Positions 54,983 through 63,810 of a stretch of DNA of 64,000 nucleotides are shown here, in pieces. The position numbers and the translations under genes are program-made. The stretch lies in assembly GCF_028595305.1 (NCBI RefSeq), contig NZ_JAQQXS010000015.1, positions 1-64,000 on the forward strand, read 5' to 3'. The stretch's first letter is position 1; every line of letters begins with the position of its first letter. The notes beneath the pieces were generated by a model. It ran no database searches, had not been told where the DNA came from, and was given only the letters and a program-made list of their open reading frames with translations. Origin of the DNA: Roseateles koreensis. Lineage in GTDB: Bacteria; Pseudomonadota; Gammaproteobacteria; Burkholderiales; Burkholderiaceae_C.

Positions 54983-56488
54983 TCACCCTCTTGAAAATTT
55001 CGCACGTAATGTCGACATGAACTCGCGGCCTTTACTGTCTCCCCGCATGGCGCACACAATGATGCCCATATACAGCACTGGCAAAACAAGCAAAGTCAGC
55101 TTACCCACGTTGGCCGTCACGTCAGTGACGGTGAGTACCATCAACAAGCTGGCCAAGCCAAGTACCAAGATGCCGACGTAAAGAAAATGTTCACGGGGCA
55201 AAATGGATTTCATCTGCATACCCAGTTTGTGATGCACAACCATGGTCAAAAGTACACCTGAGAATATCAATCCCAACATGGCGGCAACTATTACACCAAT
55301 GCCGTCAAAAAAATAACCAAGAATTACTGCAAACACAATATTAACTACTGCCATCAACAAGTGACTGATGGTATTCCAAACCAACATCCCTCGTCCAATA
55401 TTGTAGTAGTAGGAGGCCACCCCCAAGTTGGAGATCAGCCAACCCATGCACATCAATGCACCATAGATAACAAATTTTGGTTCATAGTGGCCAATCCAGA
55501 ACATTGAGAATGCAGGCAACGATATGGCCAACAAGCTGTAATAAGGAAACACAATCACCAGCGACAACCTGTGCGCCTTTAGGTACAGGCCTGCAGAATC
55601 ATCTTTGCCTTCGGCCACCTGACTGGCTACCTCAGGAACAATCGCCTGTTGGGCCGAAACTACCACGCCGCGGGCCCGCAATATCAATTGATTGGCCATC
55701 TCGTAATAGGCCACTTCAGCCAAACCGCCAAATTTCGCCAGGAAGAATTTTGTGATGGGATCAAAGAACAATCCCGCCAAAACACCAATCTGGAAATTGG
55801 TCGCATAACCCAGCATTTCTTTAAATTCTGTATGATTCCATTTCAACAACAGTACTGGAATTTCAGGTATTAATTTTCTTGCGCTAAACCAACTCATGGC
55901 CAGTACCAAAAAACTTTGCGTCACTTGGGCAAATGCCAAGCCCTTGAGGCCATAAACAGGCGTTGCTAGCACTGCAACGGCGGTATAGAGTACATTGCAC
56001 CCCATCAATATGGCATTTCGTCTGTCCATGCGGTGGCAAGCGTCAATTGCTGATTGAAAAATGCCAGCCACCAACGAGAAAAATAGCGTCAGCAAGGCAA
56101 ATGGCAAAATTTGCACGGCCAACGGTTGTGCCGCTGCAGGTAATACCCACGTCAGTAGAAAATCAAATACCGGTAGCAGGCAAAGGCCTAGCACAAATAG
56201 AATAGATGCAATTGAGATTGCGGCCGTCTGCACATAGCGCGCTGCCCGTGCGCTGTCTTGCTCAGCCTGACTGCCCGCCACAAATTTCACCACCGCACCG
56301 GCGAATCCCAAGTCGGTCAATCGCCCGATTGAAGTACTGGCCAAGACGACAGCCCAAATGCCAAGATTTTCAGCACCCAAGTTTTTCAATAAAAAACGAT
56401 ACAAAAAAAACATGAGCACCGCAGATGACAGAGTCTGCAGTGCGCCAAATGCCGCGTTGTTGGCAATGCGATGGCTGAAAAGTTTCAT
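54983..56488 (-). CDS. Oligosaccharide flippase (Wzx-like)
   Basis: A 501-residue membrane protein with about 14 predicted helices, typical of the MOP-superfamily flippases that move undecaprenyl-linked repeat units across the inner membrane. The N-terminal LGAENLGIWAVVLASTSIG and the DLGFAGAVVKFVAG stretch are typical. Its start overlaps the stop of the upstream glycosyltransferase by four bases (ATGA), and it precedes the Wzy-like gene, the usual pairing. Confidence 0.88.
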   Translation of the reverse strand: MKLFSHRIANNAAFGALQTLSSAVLMFFLYRFLLKNLGAENLGIWAVVLASTSIGRLTDLGFAGAVVKFVAGSQAEQDSARAARYVQTAAISIASILFVLGLCLLPVFDFLLTWVLPAAAQPLAVQILPFALLTLFFSLVAGIFQSAIDACHRMDRRNAILMGCNVLYTAVAVLATPVYGLKGLAFAQVTQSFLVLAMSWFSARKLIPEIPVLLLKWNHTEFKEMLGYATNFQIGVLAGLFFDPITKFFLAKFGGLAEVAYYEMANQLILRARGVVVSAQQAIVPEVASQVAEGKDDSAGLYLKAHRLSLVIVFPYYSLLAISLPAFSMFWIGHYEPKFVIYGALMCMGWLISNLGVASYYYNIGRGMLVWNTISHLLMAVVNIVFAVILGYFFDGIGVIVAAMLGLIFSGVLLTMVVHHKLGMQMKSILPREHFLYVGILVLGLASLLMVLTVTDVTANVGKLTLLVLPVLYMGIIVCAMRGDSKGREFMSTLRAKFSRG

Positions 56489-57645
56489 GCAGCCTCCGTC
56501 CTATCCAACCGACGACTCACTTCGGCCTCAAGTTGTGCGATGGCAGCGTCCCAATTCAGGCTTTGCTCATAAAAGCGCCGCGCTTGCAGGGCCGCTTGCG
56601 TATAGGTTTCGCCATCACTCATTTGATCGGCAATGAAGTCAGCGTAGGCTCGCGCTGGGGCGTCCATGGGGAAAGTTCGCCCGTTGATGCCGTCACGCAC
56701 AACGGTACCAACGCCCCCCGTGTCTCTGGCCAATGACGGTACGCCCAGGGCTGACGCCTCTGCATAGACCAAACCGTAGCACTCAGCCAAACTGGGAACG
56801 AACAGGTAATGGGCCGCCAGCATGAGTTGATTCAATCGATCTCGACCTTCAGCGCTGCGTTTGGAAACAAATCCATGAACGGTGACAAACTCAGGTACCG
56901 GGCCATCAGGCAAGCAACCAACAACATCGACACGGGTTTTGATGCCACGCGAATTCAGCAGCGTCGCTGTCTCAACAACAAGATCCCCGCCTTTGCGCAC
57001 CCAGTCGACACCCAAAAACAGAAGCCGGCATTCGCCTGACGCCGCACGCTGAGTGATGGCGTCTCGGACAACCAGCAAATTGGGGAGTTCGGCAATATTG
57101 GCGCCCAATGGAATCACCACAACCTTCGCGGGGTCGCAACCGTAATCGCATATTGCGCTTTGCGCGGCCCAATGGGAGGCAAATACGGAAAGTTGGGCCC
57201 GGTCCAGTGATTGGCGCTGCAACAAATGCGCGCTATCAATGGTTGATTGACTCAGATTGCACCAGTGGCCAGGATAGTAATTCAGCATCGAGGCGAACGT
57301 GGCGTCTTCCCACGTGACGATGGGTTGGTCGATCTCCAAACCTGCCGCCACCAAACTCGAACTACAAAGTACAAGGTCAAATGACTCGCCCGCCAAATCT
57401 CGCTTGGCTTGTTCTGACAACGCATGGGCAAACGCCCGGTGTCGGCTCAGATCAAGATATCGACCGAACAGCTTGGGGTAGATGCGTTGAATCAGCTTGC
57501 TAAGCCTTGGCAAGCATGGTTTGAGTGGCCCAATGGCCTTGACCTGATGGCCGCGCGCTTTTAGCGCCTGAACCATGTTGTACGGCGTGCCTGACCACTG
57601 CAACACATCAGCAGGGTCAAGTTGGGAGACGAACGCAACTTTCAT
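56485..57645 (-). CDS. Glycosyltransferase family 4
   Basis: A 386-residue glycosyltransferase. VAFVSQLDPADVLQWSGTPY opens the acceptor lobe. CRLLFLGVDWVRKGGDLVV and VPSLAECYGLVYAEASALGV, then DTGGVGTVVRDGINGRTFP, mark the donor lobe with the GT4 Glu-x7-Glu motif. The ATG at 57645 is preferred to a TTG at 57654. It lies between fcl and the flippase gene. The donor could be GDP-fucose because of the neighbours, but this is inference. Confidence 0.87.
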   Translation of the reverse strand: MKVAFVSQLDPADVLQWSGTPYNMVQALKARGHQVKAIGPLKPCLPRLSKLIQRIYPKLFGRYLDLSRHRAFAHALSEQAKRDLAGESFDLVLCSSSLVAAGLEIDQPIVTWEDATFASMLNYYPGHWCNLSQSTIDSAHLLQRQSLDRAQLSVFASHWAAQSAICDYGCDPAKVVVIPLGANIAELPNLLVVRDAITQRAASGECRLLFLGVDWVRKGGDLVVETATLLNSRGIKTRVDVVGCLPDGPVPEFVTVHGFVSKRSAEGRDRLNQLMLAAHYLFVPSLAECYGLVYAEASALGVPSLARDTGGVGTVVRDGINGRTFPMDAPARAYADFIADQMSDGETYTQAALQARRFYEQSLNWDAAIAQLEAEVSRRLDRTEAA

Positions 57646-57680
57646 CGGAGCCAATCAGGGATTGGGTAGAAGCATCGAAC

Positions 57681-58637
57681 TCACGCCTGAGGCCGTTGCC
57701 CGGACAGGAAGTCGTCATAGGCGCGCTGAATGCCTGCTTCCAGTGGAACGGCCGCGCGCCAACCCAGCGCAGTCAATTTCGCGACATCCATCAGCTTACG
57801 CGGCGTGCCATCGGGCTTGCTGGCATCAAAGACGATGTGCCCACTAAATCCCACCACCCGCATGACCGTCTCCGCCAACTCCCGAATGGTGACGTCAACA
57901 CCTGTGCCCACATTCAGCAATGAGCCGGCGTAGCCGCGCTCCATCAAATAGACGCAAGCGTCCGCCAGATCATCCACATACAAGAATTCACGCTTGGGTG
58001 AGCCCGTTCCCCAGACAACCAGTTCGTTGTCACCACGTACCTTCGCCTCATGTGTTTTGCGAATCAACGCGGGCAGCACATGGCTATTGCTCAAATCATA
58101 ATTGTCATTGGGGCCATATAGATTGGTTGGCATGGCACTGACGTACTCACGTCCATATTGAACGTTATAGCTCTCTGCGAGTTTTATGCCCGCAATCTTG
58201 GCGATGGCGTAAGGCTCATTGGTCAGTTCCAAGGGCCCAGTCAACAAGTATTCTTCTTTGATGGGCTGTTGGCAATCGCGAGGATAGATGCAACTTGACC
58301 CCAAAAACATCATACGCTGCACGTCCGCCAGATGCGCGCCGTGAATCAAGTTAGCCTCAATCAAGAGATTTTGGTAAAGAAAATCTGCACGATAAATATT
58401 ATTAGCCTGTATACCACCCACCTTGGCCGCGGCAATAAAAATATAATCTGGCAGCTGTTCTGCCAAGAAGGCATGAACAGCTTGTTGATTGAGTAGATCC
58501 AGTTCAGCCCGTGTGCGAGTCACAATATTTTTATAGCCAGCCCGCTGCAAACGACGAACCAGAGCTGACCCCACCATGCCACGATGCCCCGTGACGAAAA
58601 TTTTAGACTCATGAGTGATTGCGATACTGCGGGACAT
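57681..58637 (-). CDS. fcl: GDP-L-fucose synthase
   Basis: A 318-residue SDR enzyme that epimerises and reduces GDP-4-keto-6-deoxymannose to GDP-L-fucose with NADPH. IFVTGHRGMVGSALVRRL binds the cofactor, FLGSSCIYPRDCQQPIKEEY and PYAIAKIAGIKLAE contain the catalytic Ser, Tyr and Lys, and MPTNLYGPNDNYDL is a hallmark of Fcl. I use the ATG at 58637 with GGAG upstream, since the longer reading runs into the terminator-like hairpin before gmd. Confidence 0.95.
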   Translation of the reverse strand: MSRSIAITHESKIFVTGHRGMVGSALVRRLQRAGYKNIVTRTRAELDLLNQQAVHAFLAEQLPDYIFIAAAKVGGIQANNIYRADFLYQNLLIEANLIHGAHLADVQRMMFLGSSCIYPRDCQQPIKEEYLLTGPLELTNEPYAIAKIAGIKLAESYNVQYGREYVSAMPTNLYGPNDNYDLSNSHVLPALIRKTHEAKVRGDNELVVWGTGSPKREFLYVDDLADACVYLMERGYAGSLLNVGTGVDVTIRELAETVMRVVGFSGHIVFDASKPDGTPRKLMDVAKLTALGWRAAVPLEAGIQRAYDDFLSGQRPQA

Positions 58638-58686
58638 ACTGAGCTGCTCCGTAAGAAAAAGCTTCAACGCGGCGTGGAAATTTTCA

Positions 58687-58714
58687 AGAAAAGGGGCCGG
58701 CATTGCCGACCCCT
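58687..58714 (-). terminator. Strong terminator-like hairpin between gmd and fcl
   Basis: On the minus strand AGGGGTCGGC (58714-58705), a 3-base loop AAT and GCCGGCCCCT (58701-58692) form a 10-bp stem with one G-T pair, followed by TTTTC (58691-58687). It lies 40 bases past the gmd stop and 50 bases before the fcl start, inside a pathway pair, so partial termination would lower fcl and everything downstream relative to gmd. Confidence 0.75.
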
Positions 58715-58754
58715 GTCTTTCGGATCCCGCTAAGATCTTGTGCTGCAACTCACC

Positions 58755-59870
58755 TTATTCATGATAGTCGTAGGCTTGGAATCCCGCCAATTTAACCAAG
58801 CTGTCACGCTTCGCTGAGGTGTAATCAGAATTAACCATTTCGGCAACCAATTCCCGCAAACTGGTTTTGGGTGTCCAACCCAATTTCTCCTTGGCCTTGC
58901 TCGGGTCACCCAGAAGGGTTTCAACTTCAGTGGGACGGAAGTAGCGAGGATCAACCTTGACAATCACATCACCGATCTTGCACTTCGCCTTGTTGCCCAC
59001 CGTGGCAACCACACGCCCAATCTCAGCTTCACCGTCGCCCTCAAACTCAATCGTGACGCCGAGTTCGGCTGCAGCGAATTCAACGAATTGGCGCACACTG
59101 TATTGAACGCCGGTGGCAATCACAAAATCTTCAGGCTTATCTTGCTGCAACATCAGCCATTGCATTTCGACATAGTCGCGAGCATGGCCCCAGTCACGTA
59201 AGGCACTCATATTTCCCAAATACAGGCAGTCTTGCAGCCCCAACGCGATGCGGGCGATAGCCCGTGTAATTTTTCGGGTAACAAAAGTTTCACCGCGAAT
59301 TGGGCTCTCGTGATTGAACAAAATTCCATTGCAGGCGTACAGCCCATACGCTTCACGATAGTTGACCGTGATCCAGTAGGCGTACATCTTCGCCACAGCG
59401 TATGGGCTGCGGGGATAGAAGGGGGTAGTTTCCTTCTGGGGAATCTCTTGAACCAACCCATACAACTCGGACGTCGAGGCTTGATAGAACCGGGTTTTCT
59501 TCTCTAGGCCCAGAATTCGAATAGCCTCCAAAATGCGCAGGGTGCCAAGGCCATCGGCATTGGCGGTGTATTCAGGCATTTCGAAGCTGACGGCCACGTG
59601 GCTCATCGCCGCGAGATTGTAAATTTCATCAGGCTGCACTTCCTGGATGATGCGGATCAGGTTGGTGCTATCAGTTAAATCGCCGTAATGCAACTTAAAA
59701 TTCTGCTTGTCAACGTGAGGGTCTTGATACAGGTGATCAATTCGGTCCGTATTAAAGGACGAGGATCGACGTTTGATCCCATGGACTTCATAACCCTTAC
59801 CCAAGAGGAATTCAGCAAGATAGGCACCATCTTGCCCGGTAACGCCGGTAATAAGAGCTACTTTAGTCAT
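58755..59870 (-). CDS. gmd: GDP-mannose 4,6-dehydratase
   Basis: A 371-residue SDR enzyme that turns GDP-mannose into GDP-4-keto-6-deoxymannose. [19 protein letters not shown] binds [19 protein letters not shown] follows, [17 protein letters not shown] has the catalytic Ser, and [20 protein letters not shown] the Tyr and Lys. [20 protein letters not shown] is diagnostic for Gmd. With manC and fcl it completes the route to GDP-L-fucose, apart from phosphomannomutase. Confidence 0.96.
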   Translation of the reverse strand: MTKVALITGVTGQDGAYLAEFLLGKGYEVHGIKRRSSSFNTDRIDHLYQDPHVDKQNFKLHYGDLTDSTNLIRIIQEVQPDEIYNLAAMSHVAVSFEMPEYTANADGLGTLRILEAIRILGLEKKTRFYQASTSELYGLVQEIPQKETTPFYPRSPYAVAKMYAYWITVNYREAYGLYACNGILFNHESPIRGETFVTRKITRAIARIALGLQDCLYLGNMSALRDWGHARDYVEMQWLMLQQDKPEDFVIATGVQYSVRQFVEFAAAELGVTIEFEGDGEAEIGRVVATVGNKAKCKIGDVIVKVDPRYFRPTEVETLLGDPSKAKEKLGWTPKTSLRELVAEMVNSDYTSAKRDSLVKLAGFQAYDYHE

Positions 59871-59894
59871 GATTTCAATGAGTCAAATTTATAT

Positions 59895-60578
59895 TCAATG
59901 CAAACCGATCAACCGGCTGCGCTTTTCCGCAGGCATTGCGTCCAACAATTCTTTAAGAAAGCCACTTTGCATTGCGAATGCTTCGCTATTATTGGCATCA
60001 ATTGATGACACTCTGACGAGGACACCATCTGGAATTTTTCCTTGCATGCCATAGCGAATGGCTACCCAACGGTGCGGGTAGCCAAATTCGGTCATTTCAT
60101 CACCGACCATCACCCAATAGGTAATTGGTTCATTGCGTGGCCCCATCGTGGCAACCATATGCTTGACGTTCAAGGCACGCCCGTCAACCGGAAGCACCGC
60201 GTCCTCTACGGCGGAGGTCAGCTTAAAGCCTTGCGCCGGGTAGCAGATTTCCGGCCGATGGGAGAGCATGCCCTTGTGTTGATTTCGCCCATACGCAAGC
60301 GACAGCATCATCCGCACACCGGCTGCATTCTTGAACGTCATGGCCAGGGTTTCATCGTAGGTCGCATCAATGACTTTTTGAAGATCCGGACTGGGCGGAA
60401 TAGGTACCACCGAATCATCCACCCGCCAGTCCCCAAATTGATTGGGAACGATCGCCGCCAGCTTTTCGCGGGCATGAACATCCGCCAGATAGGTTCGCGG
60501 GGTGATAGCCAAAGAAAGAAAGTAGGCGCCTACCATCAGCGCCGACAAAATCGACGCTTTAAACAAGTTACTTGCCAT
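59895..60578 (-). CDS. epsI: Exosortase B-associated protein EpsI
   Basis: A 227-residue protein with one N-terminal membrane helix (about residues 8-26) and a periplasmic EpsI domain. SHRPEICYPAQGFKL contains the Cys and His conserved in the family, followed by YWVMVGDEMT. EpsI accompanies exosortase in polysaccharide loci and its exact biochemical role is unproven. The ATG at 60578 is preferred (GAGGGC upstream). It overlaps the exosortase gene by 11 bases, so the two are coupled. Confidence 0.9.
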   Translation of the reverse strand: MASNLFKASILSALMVGAYFLSLAITPRTYLADVHAREKLAAIVPNQFGDWRVDDSVVPIPPSPDLQKVIDATYDETLAMTFKNAAGVRMMLSLAYGRNQHKGMLSHRPEICYPAQGFKLTSAVEDAVLPVDGRALNVKHMVATMGPRNEPITYWVMVGDEMTEFGYPHRWVAIRYGMQGKIPDGVLVRVSSIDANNSEAFAMQSGFLKELLDAMPAEKRSRLIGLH

Positions 60579-61470
60579 GCCGATTGCCCTCGAAAAAGAA
60601 CCCAAGGACTTTATCAACCGCCAAAATCAAAACCAGTGCCACCAGGAATAAAACCATTCCAGCAAAGCCATGCACAAACCCTTGCCCGGCCTCATCACCA
60701 AAGTGATAAGTCACCAATACAAGAATCATGACTCGGATCACATTTGCAGTGAACGAAATTGGAATGATCAAACAGGCCAAAGTAATGTTGCGCGCAACCC
60801 GCGTGTAGCGCATCAGGTTCATGTATAGCAGGCCCAGAGCTTCCAAGGTGAACATTGAATTCAACCCCGCACACGCATCAGCCACCAATAGCTGATAAGG
60901 GCCAACCGTCAAAATTACGCCTGCACGGCCTACCGGATATCCAAGGCGGTACAACAAATCAGACGCAACCACCGAGACAGCGGCCTTCAAAGGAGAAGTC
61001 ACCATCGACACCAGATCTGCCGGCCACGGGATCATGAAGATCAGAAAGAACAATGGAAACCAAGCCAGCCGCCACCCTGCTTTTCCGTAAAAAAACAGGA
61101 GCAAGGCACTCAGCATCAATATTTGGGAGCCAATCTCGAAGGTCCAGATGACCTGTGAACGACCTATCGCATAAGCCAATATGCCGGCCAGCATCAAGAT
61201 ACTCGGCATAACCGTCATCGGTGTCGGGACCAGCCTCGCAAACTCGGCTCGCTTGCTGTACAAAAGCCAGGCAACGACGGCAAGAATAATAGGACCATGG
61301 CCCTGCTCGTCGCTGGCCCATACCGTTTGGGAAAGACCATAGTAGCTGGGCACGTACATGACCAACCACCCGAACACAATCAGAACAACGGCAAGTAGAC
61401 CTCGATGCTGCAATGAGGCCAGCCCTTTATATTCATTAGAAACGGCTGCAGGCTGGGGGGATCCACTCAC
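60568..61470 (-). CDS. xrtB: Exosortase B
   Basis: A 300-residue membrane peptidase with about eight helices, the processing enzyme for PEP-CTERM proteins. The catalytic triad proposed for exosortases is intact: Cys200 in VADACAGLNSM, Arg246 in TANVIRVMIL and His267 in GQGFVHGFAG. It should cleave after the PEP motif of proteins such as the one at 18229-18852 and couple their sorting to exopolysaccharide. It lies between epsG and epsI, the standard order of XrtB clusters. Confidence 0.94.
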   Translation of the reverse strand: MSGSPQPAAVSNEYKGLASLQHRGLLAVVLIVFGWLVMYVPSYYGLSQTVWASDEQGHGPIILAVVAWLLYSKRAEFARLVPTPMTVMPSILMLAGILAYAIGRSQVIWTFEIGSQILMLSALLLFFYGKAGWRLAWFPLFFLIFMIPWPADLVSMVTSPLKAAVSVVASDLLYRLGYPVGRAGVILTVGPYQLLVADACAGLNSMFTLEALGLLYMNLMRYTRVARNITLACLIIPISFTANVIRVMILVLVTYHFGDEAGQGFVHGFAGMVLFLVALVLILAVDKVLGFFFEGNRHGK

Positions 61471-61482
61471 AGAAAAGCCCTC

Positions 61483-62373
61483 TTAGAACTCGTTGACGAC
61501 CACGCCCACGAGCTTTGCCGGGCTTTGGCTGAACATCGCCACCAAGTCCTGCAACGCATCGACACGGGACGCATCCTTTCGTGCGATGACCAGCGCAGCG
61601 CCGCACTTTGCAGCAATCACTGCGGCGTCCGCACCATGAACAGCAGCCGGTGTATCAACAACGACGTGATCGAATTTACTCAACAGCTCACGCAGCATCA
61701 AACCGAACGCCGGGCGCTCCACCAATTCGATCGGATTCGGTGGTGTCACGCCGACAGGCAGGACAAACAGGCTGGGAATATTGGGAATTTGTTGAATAAC
61801 ATTGGAGCCACCCCGCCCAGACAAGATGGTGGACAAACCGTCCCGATTGTCTAATTTGAAAATTTCATGCTGACGGGGGTTGCGCATATCGGCATCAACC
61901 AACAGAGTACGTCCACCCAACTGCGCCAGCGTGACCGCCAAATTGGCGCAGAAATAGCTTTTCCCGTCTTGGGTATCCGGGCTGATCACGGCCAAGGCAC
62001 GACGCGGCTCACCCTCGCCATACATTCTCATGATCAGTTGGCTGCGCGTTGCGCGGAAGGCCTCGGCTTGATCGGAGAAGGGCTGAGTCAGTGCAACCAG
62101 CTCAGGGCTGAGTTGTTTTTTCTCATCCGGCGAATAAGGGTAATGAAACTGCTGCGCCAGGGCGAAAAGTACATCGTCCGAACTCGCATACCCGAGCTCG
62201 ACAGCAGCTTCACCAAACCTCAGCCCGGAGCTACGTTGGTGGTCGAGAATTTTTTCGACTTGTTCAGCCGACAGATTTCTCGTTTGGCTGATTAGCGCAC
62301 CAATCGAATTCTCAGGCAGTCGCGCCTCATCCACTTGAATATTGTCCATACTCGTTTCGTTAGGCATTTTCAT
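61483..62373 (-). CDS. epsG: Chain-length-determinant tyrosine kinase-type protein EpsG with an MshEN-like N-terminus
   Basis: A 296-residue cytoplasmic P-loop protein, the separate kinase half of the Wzc-type chain-length system (EpsF is the membrane half). Walker A is TQDGKS (Gly137-Lys138-Ser139), Walker A' LLVDADMRNP and Walker B HVVVDTPA. The C-terminus ends at VGVVVNEF without the usual Tyr cluster. Residues 23-75 form two 24-residue repeats separated by five residues: IGALISQTRN...LDHQ (from Ser23) and RFGEAAVELGYASS...LAQQ. They match the spacing of the MshEN c-di-GMP-binding domain. The start (62373) overlaps the epsF stop, and a GTG at 62376 is the alternative. Confidence 0.9.
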   Translation of the reverse strand: MKMPNETSMDNIQVDEARLPENSIGALISQTRNLSAEQVEKILDHQRSSGLRFGEAAVELGYASSDDVLFALAQQFHYPYSPDEKKQLSPELVALTQPFSDQAEAFRATRSQLIMRMYGEGEPRRALAVISPDTQDGKSYFCANLAVTLAQLGGRTLLVDADMRNPRQHEIFKLDNRDGLSTILSGRGGSNVIQQIPNIPSLFVLPVGVTPPNPIELVERPAFGLMLRELLSKFDHVVVDTPAAVHGADAAVIAAKCGAALVIARKDASRVDALQDLVAMFSQSPAKLVGVVVNEF

Positions 62374-63800
62374 CACGAGCTCTTGGCGGCGCTGGGTGCG
62401 TTACCCAAAATCCGCTTTTGCACACGGCCCAATTTTTGCGCCCGGATCTTGCTGCGACCGCTTGGATTGGGCATGAGGCCAATAATCGGCAGCCCAATGG
62501 CACTGATCAAATCATCAGAGGTGCGAACACGGCGATCGAACAACTCCACGGTAACTGCAACCGCCAGCGCCAGAATGACCCCTGCAAACACTCCAATCAA
62601 AATATTGACCCAAGTCCGCGGCGTGGCATGCACCAGGGGTGGCGTTGCCACCGTCAAGACATTGACGTTGCTGGTTGTCGTCTGGCTTTCCAGGCTCGTT
62701 TGATTCAAACGCGCCTGCACGGCGTCATAGGCACGTTGCGCATTCTCGACATCGCGCTGCAACACAGCACCTTCATCCCGGGTTGCCTTCAAATGCAGTA
62801 ACTTGGCACGCTGGGCGTCCAAGGAGGAGCGAATTTCAGCTTCGCGTTGCTTGTTGATCGTGTTTGAAACCCCTATACCGCCAGTGACACGCTTGATTTC
62901 AGCATCGACCTTGACGCGCAATTCAGCGATATTTTCCTTGGCTTCTTGAACTTGGGGATGGCTGTCACCGTAACGAGCATTCAATTCCTTGAGGCGCACT
63001 TCAGCCCGACTGAGGTCAGATTTGAGGCCACTGATCAACGGGTTATTCAATACCTCCTGCATGCGGTCGGCAGAAACACTATTAGCTTGGGTTTGCCGGC
63101 TGGTTGATTCAGCCGAAAGCGCCTGCATGCCAACCAATTGGCTTGAGAGCTCAACCAGTCGATTGTTCTCGACGTCGAGGCGCTCTTCACTGGCGATTAA
63201 GCCGTTGTCCTTTTGAAAGGCAGACAGCCGAGCTTGTGCCTTTTCGTAGGTTTCACGCGCTTCTTTTGCTCGATTGTCAAAAAATGCAGAGTATTGGCGA
63301 GCCGGATCGACCCTCAATTCCAGCGTGGTTTCGATATAGGATTGAACAAACGCGTTCGCCAATGCAGCGGCAAAACGTGGATCTGGCGCACGGTAAGAAA
63401 TCTCGATAACGCTTGATTCCTTCGAAGGCTTCACTTCCATGCTTTTCTGAAAACTTTCACTCAGCCACGATTCAACGCTGCCTTGGCCGTTGGTCGCTTG
63501 TTTCCATTGCTCCCGAATTTGCGGGTTTTCAGCGAGTTTTAAATTTTTGACCACGCGCATGGCAACCCGATCACTCTTGATCACGTCAACCTGCGTCGCC
63601 ATCACACCCGGCGAAGACATCCCGGAATAAGCCAAGGAAACCGGATCAGGCTTCGCATCCACGACCACCGATGCGGTTGCCATGTACATCTTGGTGGCCA
63701 ACAATGTGCCCACCACCGCGATCAAGAAAACGGTCAGGAATGTCGCCAGCGCAATGCGCCACCGAGCCCTGAAAATTGAAAGAAGTTGCGCAATCGTCAT
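62373..63800 (-). CDS. epsF: Chain length determinant protein EpsF
   Basis: A 475-residue Wzz-type inner-membrane protein that sets polymer length and links synthesis to export. Membrane helices lie near residues 15-37 and 405-425. The long periplasmic region between them is a coiled coil (about 165-385; for example RAEVRLKELNARYGDSHPQ). The motif before the second helix, ATPPLVHATPRTWVNILIGV, holds the Pro-rich segment typical of the family. It carries no kinase domain. That domain is EpsG, whose start overlaps this stop. Confidence 0.92.
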   Translation of the reverse strand: MTIAQLLSIFRARWRIALATFLTVFLIAVVGTLLATKMYMATASVVVDAKPDPVSLAYSGMSSPGVMATQVDVIKSDRVAMRVVKNLKLAENPQIREQWKQATNGQGSVESWLSESFQKSMEVKPSKESSVIEISYRAPDPRFAAALANAFVQSYIETTLELRVDPARQYSAFFDNRAKEARETYEKAQARLSAFQKDNGLIASEERLDVENNRLVELSSQLVGMQALSAESTSRQTQANSVSADRMQEVLNNPLISGLKSDLSRAEVRLKELNARYGDSHPQVQEAKENIAELRVKVDAEIKRVTGGIGVSNTINKQREAEIRSSLDAQRAKLLHLKATRDEGAVLQRDVENAQRAYDAVQARLNQTSLESQTTTSNVNVLTVATPPLVHATPRTWVNILIGVFAGVILALAVAVTVELFDRRVRTSDDLISAIGLPIIGLMPNPSGRSKIRAQKLGRVQKRILGNAPSAAKSS

Positions 63801-63810
63801 GGCTCGGACC

